DNA of 64,000 bases from Planctomycetaceae bacterium (GTDB lineage Bacteria > Planctomycetota > Planctomycetia > Gemmatales > Gemmataceae). Location of the stretch: positions 1-64,000 of the forward strand of contig PNLP01000034.1 in NCBI GenBank assembly GCA_013823135.1, written 5' to 3'. The notes under the pieces were generated by a model that saw only the letters and a program-made list of their open reading frames with translations, was not told where the DNA came from and ran no database searches. Below are positions 8,140-16,790 of this stretch, in pieces. A program made the position numbers and the translations under genes. Each line of letters starts with the position of its first letter. Position 1 is the stretch's first letter.

Positions 8140-10314
8140 ATGAATCCACTTCAACGAGCCTCCTTCCGGCGGAAGGGGATGTACTTCGCGGCGATCCTCG
8201 CCCTGTTCACCCTCAGCATGTTCTGGCGGGGCACGATTCCCATTCCACTGAGCACGGCGCAGGCCAGTTCGCCCAGCGCGATTCAACGCACCGCCGAGCG
8301 TGTGGCGTCTCGCACCATCTTGAGTCAGGCGCTCAACCTCGACCTCCGCGAGCTTGAGGAAGGCGAACAGGAACTGGAAGGCTCCGCGTTCCGCCTCGCT
8401 CTCGTGGGTAGCCGTGGGTTGGTCGTCGCGTACCTGTGGAACTCGACCATCGAGGCCCAGAAGCGGAACGACTTCCACAAGATGGAAGGGCTGATCCGGC
8501 AGGTCACGCAACTGCAGCCGCACTTCATCACACCCTGGATTTTCCAGAGCTGGAACATCACGTACAACGTTTCCGTCGAGATGCAGGGCAGCGGCGACAT
8601 GTACTTCTACATCGCCAACGGCATCTCGCTGCTGGCCGAAGGTGAACGCCGGCAGGGCAAGGTCGAGGCCGACGGCAGACGCCTCGGCTCGCCGGACATG
8701 CGCTACCAGATCGCGTTCTACTACCAGAACAAGTTCGGCGTTTCCGACAACGTCGAGGTGCTCCGCTGTCTGTTCCAGTTGTCGTGCATCTCGCCCGACG
8801 ACCGCAACCCGGATGAACTGGAGGAACGGGATGAACGCGGCGAGCGGGTTGTGAACCAGAAGAAGTTTCGCGAGTTCTGCGAGAAGTATCCACACCTCGT
8901 CCGTCGGCTCCGAGGCGAGCGAGGAAGCGGCGGCGACCAGGCGACCGCGAAGAAGATCGAAGAGTCGCTGAAGTGCCCGCGACCCAAGGACGTGATCCAG
9001 TTCTTGCGAGACAACAAGGACGTGCAAGGCCGGTACAAGTTCAAGAAGGAACTGAACGACGCCTACAAGCAGTTCCCGGTGCTGCCTCCGAAGTTCGGTG
9101 AGATCGAGGCGAACCCCGCGTCCGAGACGGGTGACGACTTCACCGCGTTCAAGACGGCACGCGCGTGGTACTCCTACGGTTTGATCCCACTCCCGGACAA
9201 CTGGCCACCGCGTGATGCGAACGACAAACCAATGCCTGCTGGCACTCCGCAACCGGGTGAGTACGATGCGGTGAAGTATCGCGTTCCTCGCCAGCCAATG
9301 CTCATCATCTTCTGCCAGGGCGGGCCGCGAGCACAGAGCTATCAGGCCGAGATGGAGCAGAAGGAAGGGTGGTTCGACGACGAGGGCTGGCGGATCGACG
9401 ATCCGACCGACTCGCCTGCGAACTGGTGGTTCCCGGACGATCCCGTCCGTCCGACCCGACCCCTCGATGTCGTGGTTGGTAACACCCGGCGGTGGTCGCT
9501 CGATGAATGGCGAACGGCTGCCCGCATGTGGACCGAGCACGGCGAGCGATACGGGCTGGTGATCGAACCCGCACGCCGCGTTGCCTACGAGGCCGAGGCA
9601 GCACGCAAACCATCCGACAATGCCCCGCCGGACGTGATTCAGCGATGGCAGCAGGCGTCGAGCGCCATGTTCTACTACAACTCGAACCGGCAGGTTACGA
9701 ACTTCCCGTACTTCCTGGCGGGTGCGCTGGGTGAATCGCGGGTCGATCAGGCCGGCCGACCAGTCACGGTGCTCGCCCGCAAGACGCTCTGGCAAGCCGA
9801 GCAAGCTCGGCGGTTGGGGAACAAGCTCGGGCCGCGTGGCGCGATTGCCCTGTATCGCCAGGGGCTCGAACTCTGGAAGCAAGTGCTGGCGGGCGACAAG
9901 GAGTTCCACCGCCCCGGTGCGTCCGACAAGACTGACGAGGAGACGTTCGCGTACGAGTTGGCGTATCTCCGCATGCTCGTGCAGGACGATCAGGGTGTGC
10001 GAGCGAAAGCGGCAGAAATGGGGCGAGACACCCTGGCGGTGTTCGGCCTTCTCCCCGCTCCGTTCCCGGCGTCGGGCCGCTTCACGGACCTGCGAGACGT
10101 GCAGGAAGAGTTCAAGTGGCACATCGCCGAGAAGGTCATCTCACCGTTCGCCAAACCAATGGGCGACAACGACGGTGTGACCGATGACCGGCGCGGCGGC
10201 CCGTGGGTTCGCGAGGATGTGAAGTCAGCGGTCCGCGTTCAACAGGGTGTGCAGCGCAAATCGCTGATCGCGCCGCCGCCTGGTGCTGCCGCTGAGGAAC
10301 ACCCCGGCGGTTGA
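8140..10314 (+). CDS. Membrane-anchored protein of unknown function, ABC exporter operon
   Basis: A 724-residue protein with one N-terminal membrane anchor (FAAILALFTLSMFW, about residues 15-30) and a large, mostly helical extracytoplasmic or cytoplasmic part rich in charged residues. The region at about 75-150 (ALVGSRGLVVAYLWN, TQLQPHFITPWIFQSWN) resembles tetratricopeptide-type helical pairs, but no complete TPR repeat is certain. There is no catalytic motif. It follows the permease by 99 bases on the same strand and ends at an intrinsic terminator, so it is probably the third member of the exporter operon. I do not recognise its function; a partner or adaptor for the ABC complex is a guess. 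Confidence 0.75.
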   Translation: MNPLQRASFRRKGMYFAAILALFTLSMFWRGTIPIPLSTAQASSPSAIQRTAERVASRTILSQALNLDLRELEEGEQELEGSAFRLALVGSRGLVVAYLWNSTIEAQKRNDFHKMEGLIRQVTQLQPHFITPWIFQSWNITYNVSVEMQGSGDMYFYIANGISLLAEGERRQGKVEADGRRLGSPDMRYQIAFYYQNKFGVSDNVEVLRCLFQLSCISPDDRNPDELEERDERGERVVNQKKFREFCEKYPHLVRRLRGERGSGGDQATAKKIEESLKCPRPKDVIQFLRDNKDVQGRYKFKKELNDAYKQFPVLPPKFGEIEANPASETGDDFTAFKTARAWYSYGLIPLPDNWPPRDANDKPMPAGTPQPGEYDAVKYRVPRQPMLIIFCQGGPRAQSYQAEMEQKEGWFDDEGWRIDDPTDSPANWWFPDDPVRPTRPLDVVVGNTRRWSLDEWRTAARMWTEHGERYGLVIEPARRVAYEAEAARKPSDNAPPDVIQRWQQASSAMFYYNSNRQVTNFPYFLAGALGESRVDQAGRPVTVLARKTLWQAEQARRLGNKLGPRGAIALYRQGLELWKQVLAGDKEFHRPGASDKTDEETFAYELAYLRMLVQDDQGVRAKAAEMGRDTLAVFGLLPAPFPASGRFTDLRDVQEEFKWHIAEKVISPFAKPMGDNDGVTDDRRGGPWVREDVKSAVRVQQGVQRKSLIAPPPGAAAEEHPGG

Positions 10315-10353
10315 CCGCAAGGGAATCCTGCCGACAATAGCGTACTCTCCCTC

Positions 10354-10380
10354 AGCCCGGCCTCAACGCCGGGCTTCTTC
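10354..10380 (+). terminator. Intrinsic terminator after the ABC operon
   Basis: Perfect 8-bp stem AGCCCGGC / GCCGGGCT (10354-10361 and 10368-10375) followed by TCTTC, 40 bases after the last gene of the exporter operon and just before the Shine-Dalgarno of the next gene. Confidence 0.7.
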
Positions 10381-10397
10381 ACATTCAGGAAGTTGTC

Positions 10398-11150
10398 ATG
10401 CCCAAAACGGCCCTCGCCATCCTCGCGCATCCCGACGACGCGGAATTCCTTTGTGCTGGCACCATGATCCGGCTTCGGAAGGAGCACGGCTGGGCGATTC
10501 ATGTCGCGAGTATGACACCCGGCGACTGCGGTTCCGCCGAGCATACCCCGGACGAGATCGCCCGCATCCGCCGTGGTGAGGGAAAGGCCGCGGCCGAGGC
10601 GATCGGCGCGACTTATCACTGCGTCGAGGAACGCGACCTGCGGGTTATCTACAACGAATCGGCACTGGAAAAGGTCGTTCGGTTGATAAACGCGGTCCGG
10701 CCCGACATGGTGTTCGCACACAGCCCCGACGACTACCACATGGACCACGAGCAGTCGAGCAAGCTGGTTCGCGCCGCCACGTTCGCCGCCCCGATTCAGA
10801 ACTTTCTGCACGGCCGCCACATCCACCCGCCGCTCGACCACATCCCGCACCTGTTCTACTGCGACCCACTGGAAGGGAAGGACGCGTTCGGCCAACCGAT
10901 CGTGCCCGCGTTCCGCATCGACATCGGCAGCGTGATCGCGGACAAAGCCAAAATGCTGGATTGCCACGAGAGCCAGCGTGCGTGGCTTCGGAAACACCAT
11001 GGGGTGGATAGCCTGGTCGATTCGATGCGCGAGTGGGGTGCGACTCAGGGCAAGGCCGCGGGAGTGGCGTTCGCCGAAGGGTTCCGCCAGCACCTGGGCC
11101 ACAGCTACCCGCAGAACAACATCCTCGCCGAGTTGCTCGGAAAGGTGTGA
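10398..11150 (+). CDS. PIG-L family N-acetylglucosaminyl deacetylase (LmbE-like)
   Basis: A 250-residue cytoplasmic enzyme of the zinc-dependent PIG-L/LmbE family, which removes acetyl groups from N-acetylglucosamine-containing substrates (GlcNAc-PI, GlcNAc-malate in bacillithiol synthesis, mycothiol precursors). The zinc motif AHPDDAE is at residues 10-16 and the second ligand region HSPDDYHMDH at 108-117. Length and motif spacing fit the BshB/LmbE subgroup, but bacillithiol synthesis cannot be claimed without its partner genes, which are not in this window. AGGAAG at 10387-10392 supports the start. Confidence 0.85.
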   Translation: MPKTALAILAHPDDAEFLCAGTMIRLRKEHGWAIHVASMTPGDCGSAEHTPDEIARIRRGEGKAAAEAIGATYHCVEERDLRVIYNESALEKVVRLINAVRPDMVFAHSPDDYHMDHEQSSKLVRAATFAAPIQNFLHGRHIHPPLDHIPHLFYCDPLEGKDAFGQPIVPAFRIDIGSVIADKAKMLDCHESQRAWLRKHHGVDSLVDSMREWGATQGKAAGVAFAEGFRQHLGHSYPQNNILAELLGKV

Positions 11151-11203
11151 TTGCCTCACTGCAACGCGGTATACTTCCAGATGAACCTGTCGGGAGTACC
11201 GCC

Positions 11204-12775
11204 GTGCCCACTTCCGCCGTCGAACGTGCTGTTCGCGTTGCCCGTCGCCGACTGGCAACGCAACTCTGCTTCGATGCACTCATTCGCGGCTGGACCATCT
11301 CGCTTGCCCTCGCTGTCGTGTGGTTGCTTCTCGAACCGGGTCGGTGGGCGGTCCCCATTGCGTTGGTGCTTGTCGCCACGATCGTCGCCGTGGTTCGCGC
11401 TGCTCGTCGGTATCCCGCACAACTTACGGCAGCGCTGGAACTCGACTCTCGCTTTGGGTTGAACGAGCGAATCACCGCCGCAATCGAGGTGAATCGCGAT
11501 CCGCGGCCCACGGTTGTCACGCAAGCTGTGATCGCCGATGCCGAATCGCACGCGGCCGGATTGCGAGTCGGCGAGCGGTTCCCCCTGGGGTTACGCCGTT
11601 CGGCGTGGCTCGTGCCGTTGTTCGCGGGAGTGCTCGCGATCCTGGCGTTTGTCTGGCATCCCATCACCGACACACATTTGTCCGCAGACAACCGGAAAAA
11701 AACCGACGACATCGCAAAGAAAGTTAGCGACAACGCGACTTCTCCGACCACATTCCCACAACCAAAACGGAACTCGCTGACGCCTGACAAGCCAAATGCC
11801 GAGAAACTCGCCACCATTCGTGCCGGACTCGATCGCCTCGAACGTGAGGCCAAGGCCAAGAACACCACGCCCCAATGGATCGCGGAGTTAACCGCCGCCG
11901 AAGATGCCGCCAAGAGTCTGGAGCGAGATTCGCTCGATCGGCTGAGCCGGATGGAGACGCAACTCAAGCAACTCGAACCGCTCGCGCAGTCGCCCGATTT
12001 CAAGGAAGGCCCAGCGCGTGACACCGCAATGTCACTGGCCAAGGGCGATCTCGCAAAGGCCGAGAAATCGCTCGCGGAGTTAGCCAAGGCGGCGGGCCTG
12101 AAGCCGAACGATCCGGAACTGCGGAAGCAACTCGACAAACTCAAGGACGAGATTCGCAAGGCTGCGGAGAACACTGCGACCCGCGAGAAGCTAGAAAAGC
12201 TCATTGAACAAGCCAAGAAGGAAGGTCGCGATACGAGCGGGCTTCAACAGGAACTCGACCGGGCCAAGGCCGAACAATCGCAACCGCTGAAAGATCTCGC
12301 CGCGAAACTGGACGAGGCCGCCAAGCAACTGGAGCAGGGGAAGGGCGACGAGGCCGCGAAACAAATCGACGCCGCAGCCAAAACTGTTGGCGAGATCCAG
12401 AAGGACGCACAAGCCGCGGAGGACGCTCAGGGCGAAGCCCAGCGAGCGGAGCAGATGCGAGCCGACGCCACGAAACCAGGCGGTGAGCAACCAGGAGCAG
12501 GCGGTGTGGGCGACAAGCCGCCTCCCCCCGGAAAGGAACCCAACAGCGGTAGTCGGGATGTGCGGGTGCGGGTGCCGTTCATTGATCCGAAGGGTGGTAA
12601 GACGCCTGCGGGTTCCGGCGACTTCGGCAACAACTTCACCAAGACCGATCCGACGCAACTCGCACCGGCGATCCAGAACGCGGCACGATCCGCCCCCGCT
12701 GCCGTGGCCGGCCAACCGCTCACACCCGCCGACCGCGCCGCCGTCCGCGAGTTCTTTGAGCGGTTGGGGAAATAA
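11204..12775 (+). CDS. Membrane-anchored coiled-coil protein
   Basis: A 523-residue protein starting at GTG 11204 (GGGAG 7 bases before). Two closely spaced hydrophobic segments near the N-terminus (about 27-65) and another at about 130-150 (LVPLFAGVLAILAFVW) anchor it. The long following part is Ala/Lys/Glu rich with heptad-like spacing and is almost certainly coiled coil. It ends in a Gly/Pro-rich stretch and a short conserved-looking tail. Layout is reminiscent of DUF4175-like planctomycete proteins, but that assignment is a guess. It starts 53 bases after the deacetylase on the same strand. The frame extends upstream to 11033, but that part shadows the deacetylase. Confidence 0.7.
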   Translation: MPTSAVERAVRVARRRLATQLCFDALIRGWTISLALAVVWLLLEPGRWAVPIALVLVATIVAVVRAARRYPAQLTAALELDSRFGLNERITAAIEVNRDPRPTVVTQAVIADAESHAAGLRVGERFPLGLRRSAWLVPLFAGVLAILAFVWHPITDTHLSADNRKKTDDIAKKVSDNATSPTTFPQPKRNSLTPDKPNAEKLATIRAGLDRLEREAKAKNTTPQWIAELTAAEDAAKSLERDSLDRLSRMETQLKQLEPLAQSPDFKEGPARDTAMSLAKGDLAKAEKSLAELAKAAGLKPNDPELRKQLDKLKDEIRKAAENTATREKLEKLIEQAKKEGRDTSGLQQELDRAKAEQSQPLKDLAAKLDEAAKQLEQGKGDEAAKQIDAAAKTVGEIQKDAQAAEDAQGEAQRAEQMRADATKPGGEQPGAGGVGDKPPPPGKEPNSGSRDVRVRVPFIDPKGGKTPAGSGDFGNNFTKTDPTQLAPAIQNAARSAPAAVAGQPLTPADRAAVREFFERLGK

Positions 12776-12777
12776 CG

Positions 12778-12839
12778 TTTAGCCGCGACTCGAAGAGGAG
12801 CGCGACGGGTGTCGCGCTCCTCTTCGAGTCGCGGCTAAA
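12778..12839. repeat. 29-bp perfect hairpin with TTTAGC ends
   Basis: Arms 12778-12806 and 12811-12839 pair perfectly over 29 bases around a GGGT loop. The outermost bases TTTAGC / GCTAAA are shared with the two-hairpin family. It lies 2 bases after the coiled-coil gene stop and 79 bases before aconitase, both plus strand, so it could act as a terminator although no T-run follows. Confidence 0.9.
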
Positions 12840-12918
12840 CCGTTCGGTTGTTGCCATTTCCCGACCAACGCCAACAATACCCCCATACGCCTCTCATCAA
12901 ACGCACCGGGTTCCGACG

Positions 12919-15627
12919 ATGCCCAACAGTTTCAGCAGCCTGGCCACCCTGAACGTCAACGGCAAACCGTACACCATCCACAAGCTTTCTGCGGTCGAAG
13001 CGATCCATCCGCAGGCCAAGAAGCTCCCCTTCTCGCTCAAAATCCTCCTCGAAAACCTCCTCCGCAACGAGAACGATCTGTCGGTTCGCAAGGCCGATAT
13101 CGAAGCCCTCGCGCTGTGGCAGCCGAAGGCTGAACCCGTCAACGAGATCGCGTACACCCCTGCCCGCGTGCTGATGCAGGACTTCACCGGCGTGCCATGC
13201 GTCGTGGATCTCGCCGCGATGCGGGACGCCATGAAGACGCTCGGCGGCGACCCCGCGAAGATCAACCCGCTCGTGCCCGTTGAACTCGTCATCGACCACT
13301 CCGTGCAAGTGGACGAGGCCGGAACAACTGAGGCTGAGAAGGACAACGTGCGGCTGGAATACGAACGGAACGAGGAGCGGTACGTCTTCCTCCGCTGGGG
13401 GCAGAAGGCGTTCGATAACTTCAAGGTCGTCCCGCCCGGCACCGGCATCTGCCACCAGGTGAACCTCGAATTCCTGGCTCGAAGCGTGTTCGTGGACACC
13501 AAGGGGATGGCGTACCCGGACACACTCGTCGGCACCGACAGCCACACCACGATGATTAACGGCCTCGGCGTGCTGGGCTGGGGCGTCGGCGGCATCGAAG
13601 CGGAAGCCGCGATGCTCGGGCAACCCGTGTCGATGCTCATTCCGCAGGTCATCGGCTTCAAGCTGTCCGGCAAGTTGAAGGAAGGCGCGACCGCAACCGA
13701 CCTCGTGCTGACGGTCACGCAGATGCTTCGCAAGAAGGGTGTCGTCGGCAAGTTTGTCGAGTTCTTCGGGCCAGGGCTGGCACAGTTGCCGCTCGCCGAC
13801 CGTGCCACGATCGCGAACATGGCTCCCGAATACGGCGCGACGTGCGGCATCTTCCCCGTGGACGCCGAGACGCTCCGCTTCCTGGCCCAGACCGGCCGGC
13901 CTGCGGAACTCGTCGCACTCGTCGAGGCGTACTACAAGGAACAGGGCTTGTTCCACGACGCCAGCACGCCTGAAGCCGCGTACTCCGACACGCTCGAACT
14001 CGACATGGGGACCGTCGAGCCTAGTATGGCCGGCCCGGCCCGCCCGCAGGATCGCGTTGCCCTGAAGGACATGAAGAAGGGGTTCGCCGCCGCGCTGCCG
14101 AAGCTCAAGGAGGCCGCAAAGCCCAAGGCTCCGCTGGCGATGGCTGGCGATGCACCAGCTCAGACCGTCGCGATTGCACCGGGCGACGTGAAGGACGGCT
14201 CGGTGGTCATCGCGGCCATCACGAGTTGCACGAACACGTCGAACCCGTCCGTGATGATTGCCGCTGGCATCGTCGCGAAGAAGGCGGTCGCAAAGGGTCT
14301 GACGACCAAGCCGTGGGTGAAGACGAGCCTCGCACCGGGGTCGCAGGTGGTGACCGACTACCTCACGAACTCGGGCCTGATCGAGGACATGAACAAGCTC
14401 CGGTTCAACGTCGTCGGATACGGCTGCACGACGTGCATCGGAAACAGCGGCCCGTTGCCCGAAGCGGTGTCGAAGCAGATCTCCGGGCAGGGGCTGGTTG
14501 TATCAGCCGTGCTCTCGGGGAATCGCAACTTCGAGGGCCGCGTTCACCCCGAAGTGCGTGCAAACTACCTCGCCTCGCCGCCGCTGGTGGTCGCTTACGC
14601 ACTCGCTGGCACGGTGGACATCGACTGGGATACCGAACCCGTTGGCACCGGCTCCGACGGGCAACCAGTCTTCCTCCGCGACATCTGGCCGACGCACGAG
14701 GAAGTCTCGGAAGTGATGGCGAAGTCGATCAAGGAAGAATCCTTCCGCCGCATTTACGGCAGCGTCTACGATGGCGACGCGAGCTGGAAATCGCTGAGCG
14801 TGCCAACGGGTGCCCTGTACGCGTGGGAACCGAACTCCACCTACATCGCGAACCCGCCGTACTTCCGGGGCATGACGACCGCCTTGCCTCCGGTCCACGA
14901 GATCACGGGTGCCCGCGTGCTGGCGTTGCTCGGCGATAGCATCACGACCGACCACATTTCGCCCGCTGGCAACATCAAGAAAGATTCGCCCGCGGGTGCG
15001 TACCTGCTCTCGCACGGCGTTGAACAGAAGGACTTCAACCAGTACGGGGCACGCCGCGGCCACCACGATGTGATGATGCGTGGCACGTTCGCGAACGTGC
15101 GGCTGAAGAACCAACTCGTACCCGGAACCGAGGGCGGCTTTACGCGGCACCTGCCAGAAGGCCCGGTGACGAGCATCTTCGATGCGTCGATGGCATACCA
15201 GAAGGACGGCGTGCCGTTGGTCATCATCGGCGGGAAGGAATACGGTTCGGGGTCGAGCCGCGACTGGGCCGCGAAGGGGACGAACCTGCTCGGCGTGAAG
15301 GCGGTCATTGCGGAGAGCTACGAGCGCATCCACCGGAGCAACCTGGTGGGTATGGGCGTGCTGCCGTTGCAGTTCAAGCCAGGCGAATCGGCCGCAAGCC
15401 ACGGCCTGACCGGCGAGGAGGTGTTCGACATCGCCGGGTTGGTCGATGGGTTGAAGACGAACTTCTCGGGCGCGGCGAAGGAACTGATGGTCACTGCGAA
15501 CAAGACCGATGGCACCTCCGTGGTCTTCCACGCGATCTGCCGCATCGACACGCCGCAAGAAGTGCTGTACTACCTGAACGGCGGCATTCTGCCCTACGTG
15601 CTACGACAGTTGCTTGCGACGAAGTGA
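12919..15627 (+). CDS. acnA: Aconitate hydratase A
   Basis: A 902-residue cytoplasmic enzyme that interconverts citrate and isocitrate in the TCA cycle. Length matches the bacterial AcnA/IRP1 class (about 890-900). The three [4Fe-4S] cysteines are present: C437 in TSCTNTSNPS, and C503 and C506 in GYGCTTCIGNSG. The substrate-site segments DSHTTMINGLGV and GKEYGSGSSRDWAAKG are intact. The order (cluster domain first, swivel domain last) is that of AcnA rather than AcnB. It appears monocistronic: a 29-bp hairpin lies before it and a 33-bp hairpin just after its stop. The Shine-Dalgarno is weak. Confidence 0.97.
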   Translation: MPNSFSSLATLNVNGKPYTIHKLSAVEAIHPQAKKLPFSLKILLENLLRNENDLSVRKADIEALALWQPKAEPVNEIAYTPARVLMQDFTGVPCVVDLAAMRDAMKTLGGDPAKINPLVPVELVIDHSVQVDEAGTTEAEKDNVRLEYERNEERYVFLRWGQKAFDNFKVVPPGTGICHQVNLEFLARSVFVDTKGMAYPDTLVGTDSHTTMINGLGVLGWGVGGIEAEAAMLGQPVSMLIPQVIGFKLSGKLKEGATATDLVLTVTQMLRKKGVVGKFVEFFGPGLAQLPLADRATIANMAPEYGATCGIFPVDAETLRFLAQTGRPAELVALVEAYYKEQGLFHDASTPEAAYSDTLELDMGTVEPSMAGPARPQDRVALKDMKKGFAAALPKLKEAAKPKAPLAMAGDAPAQTVAIAPGDVKDGSVVIAAITSCTNTSNPSVMIAAGIVAKKAVAKGLTTKPWVKTSLAPGSQVVTDYLTNSGLIEDMNKLRFNVVGYGCTTCIGNSGPLPEAVSKQISGQGLVVSAVLSGNRNFEGRVHPEVRANYLASPPLVVAYALAGTVDIDWDTEPVGTGSDGQPVFLRDIWPTHEEVSEVMAKSIKEESFRRIYGSVYDGDASWKSLSVPTGALYAWEPNSTYIANPPYFRGMTTALPPVHEITGARVLALLGDSITTDHISPAGNIKKDSPAGAYLLSHGVEQKDFNQYGARRGHHDVMMRGTFANVRLKNQLVPGTEGGFTRHLPEGPVTSIFDASMAYQKDGVPLVIIGGKEYGSGSSRDWAAKGTNLLGVKAVIAESYERIHRSNLVGMGVLPLQFKPGESAASHGLTGEEVFDIAGLVDGLKTNFSGAAKELMVTANKTDGTSVVFHAICRIDTPQEVLYYLNGGILPYVLRQLLATK

Positions 15628-15632
15628 CCGCA

Positions 15633-15715
15633 TTTGGCGAGCGGGGTGGCGTAAGCCCCCCGAGTCTTTCGACTTCGCGGAAACTCGGGGGGCTTACGCC
15701 ACCCCGCTCGCCAAA
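15633..15715. repeat. 33-bp perfect hairpin (GGCGAGCGGGG family)
   Basis: Arms 15633-15665 and 15683-15715 pair perfectly. Compared with the copy at 4448-4550, the stem has T-A where that one has C-G (GGGGTGGCG versus GGGGCGGCG), with the matching change on the opposite arm. It sits between convergent genes, 6 bases after aconitase. Confidence 0.93.
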
Positions 15716-15764
15716 AAGTCAAACGCCTTTGACGGGCACCACTCGTAGTCTGAGGAGTTGCAAC

Positions 15765-16055
15765 CTACGCAGGCGAATTCGGCGGCAGAACGGTCAGAGC
15801 GATGACGTGGAGCGTCTGCTCCTCGGAGCCGTACCTGAAATGGGCCGCGAAGTCCCAGCGACCGCCTTCGTGATCGTCGATAGAGAAGTGGAACACCATC
15901 CGATTCGCGGGGAATGGGAAAGTACCCGGAACGGACAACGTGGTTGGGTCGGATGCAAGGCGGTCCATGTTTGCGTCGAACTCGTCGAGCAGCGAGAACG
16001 GAAGCTCCTCATAGGCTTCCTCTGCCCGCGGGCCGAACACGAGACGGAAACTCAC
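15765..16055 (-). CDS. Putative ParE/RelE-like toxin partner of a Panacea antitoxin
   Basis: A 96-residue soluble protein. It has the general look of the ParE/RelE fold: an opening strand RLVFGP, two helices (AEEAYEELPFSLLDEFDANMDRL split by a turn), a SDPTT segment and closing strands ending in LHVIALTVL. The match is by pattern only and catalytic residues cannot be assigned. It overlaps the upstream Panacea gene by 4 bases (ATGA at 16052-16055), the usual coupling of antitoxin and toxin. Panacea antitoxins pair with diverse toxins, so the context supports the call more than the sequence does. Confidence 0.65.
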   Translation of the reverse strand: MSFRLVFGPRAEEAYEELPFSLLDEFDANMDRLASDPTTLSVPGTFPFPANRMVFHFSIDDHEGGRWDFAAHFRYGSEEQTLHVIALTVLPPNSPA

Positions 16056-16663
16056 GTCTGCTCCTGCCCTGCGATTGCCGCGACTCGTCGGCGCCGTCGG
16101 AGTTCTTCAAAGGGAACACCCTTCCGATTTGCCTCACGGTCCTCAGCTTCCGCCTCGTACACCGCCTCCAATGTTGCGAACGGCACCACCCTGGCCTCGG
16201 GTCGTGACGCGAAGAACCGTCGCAGCGAATCTGCGGTGATCTCGGCCGATGCTTCCTCCATATGGGGTAGACCCGCGCGAGCGTCACTCCACGGCATTTC
16301 AGCCTGTGAAAGCTCCTTCAGCCCGGTTGCGGAGTAGGCTCGATACTTCTGCCAGATTGTTTCGAGAAACACTTTCTCGCGGGCAACGAGGTTCGACGGG
16401 CCAAGGTCAGCAGCGGTTAGCGGTCGAGCGAGGTTATCCCCCAGAACACCCATCACCACTTCGGAAACCCTGGAGACAACAGGGCCGGCCTTCATTGCTA
16501 GAACGGGTTCGGCAAACAGAGAGCGACCGAACAATCCGAGGTGCCAACCTTGTGCGTAGTAGAGCAACTTCTGAAGCCGCAGGTGGGTGATCGGTTCGGC
16601 CTCGTCCGGTTCGCGGCCGGCGAGTTCGATCAGATATTTCGCGACATCGAGTGCGCTGGTCAT
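16052..16663 (-). CDS. Panacea (SocA/DUF4065) antitoxin-like protein
   Basis: A 203-residue cytoplasmic protein. The N-terminal motif LRLQKLLYYAQGWHL (residues 28-42) is the hallmark of the Panacea/SocA domain, also called DUF4065 or GepA. These are antitoxins in many toxin-antitoxin and anti-phage modules; SocA itself is a proteolytic adaptor. The C-terminus is Arg-rich (ELRRRRRVAA). It is first in a two-gene unit with the small protein at 15765-16055. The start at 16663 is the first ATG; no clear Shine-Dalgarno precedes it, and the longer TTG start at 16684 is less likely. Confidence 0.85.
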   Translation of the reverse strand: MTSALDVAKYLIELAGREPDEAEPITHLRLQKLLYYAQGWHLGLFGRSLFAEPVLAMKAGPVVSRVSEVVMGVLGDNLARPLTAADLGPSNLVAREKVFLETIWQKYRAYSATGLKELSQAEMPWSDARAGLPHMEEASAEITADSLRRFFASRPEARVVPFATLEAVYEAEAEDREANRKGVPFEELRRRRRVAAIAGQEQT

Positions 16664-16755
16664 GGCTGTGAATTTTACAGCCAATGCGGCTGGGTTGGAA
16701 TCCCTTTGCGAGAAGTGATTGACCGCAATGGGTCGGCCGATGGAAATGATAAGCG

Positions 16756-16776
16756 GGCGGACCCGTTGGGTCCGCC
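16756..16776. repeat. GGCGGACCC hairpin with GCTAAA end
   Basis: Perfect 9-bp stem GGCGGACCC / GGGTCCGCC with a GTT loop, followed by GCTAAAA. It is half of the TTTAGCGG two-hairpin type. It lies 15 bases beyond the stop of the minus-strand ketosynthase and may help end its transcript. Confidence 0.75.
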
Positions 16777-16790
16777 GCTAAAACTTGCTG

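Noticed and set aside
8107..10122. Open minus-strand frame of 671 codons antisense to the ABC-operon membrane protein
   Set aside because: Composition is Arg/His/Leu-heavy without domains, as expected for the antisense of a GC-rich gene; the plus-strand gene has a membrane anchor and operon context.
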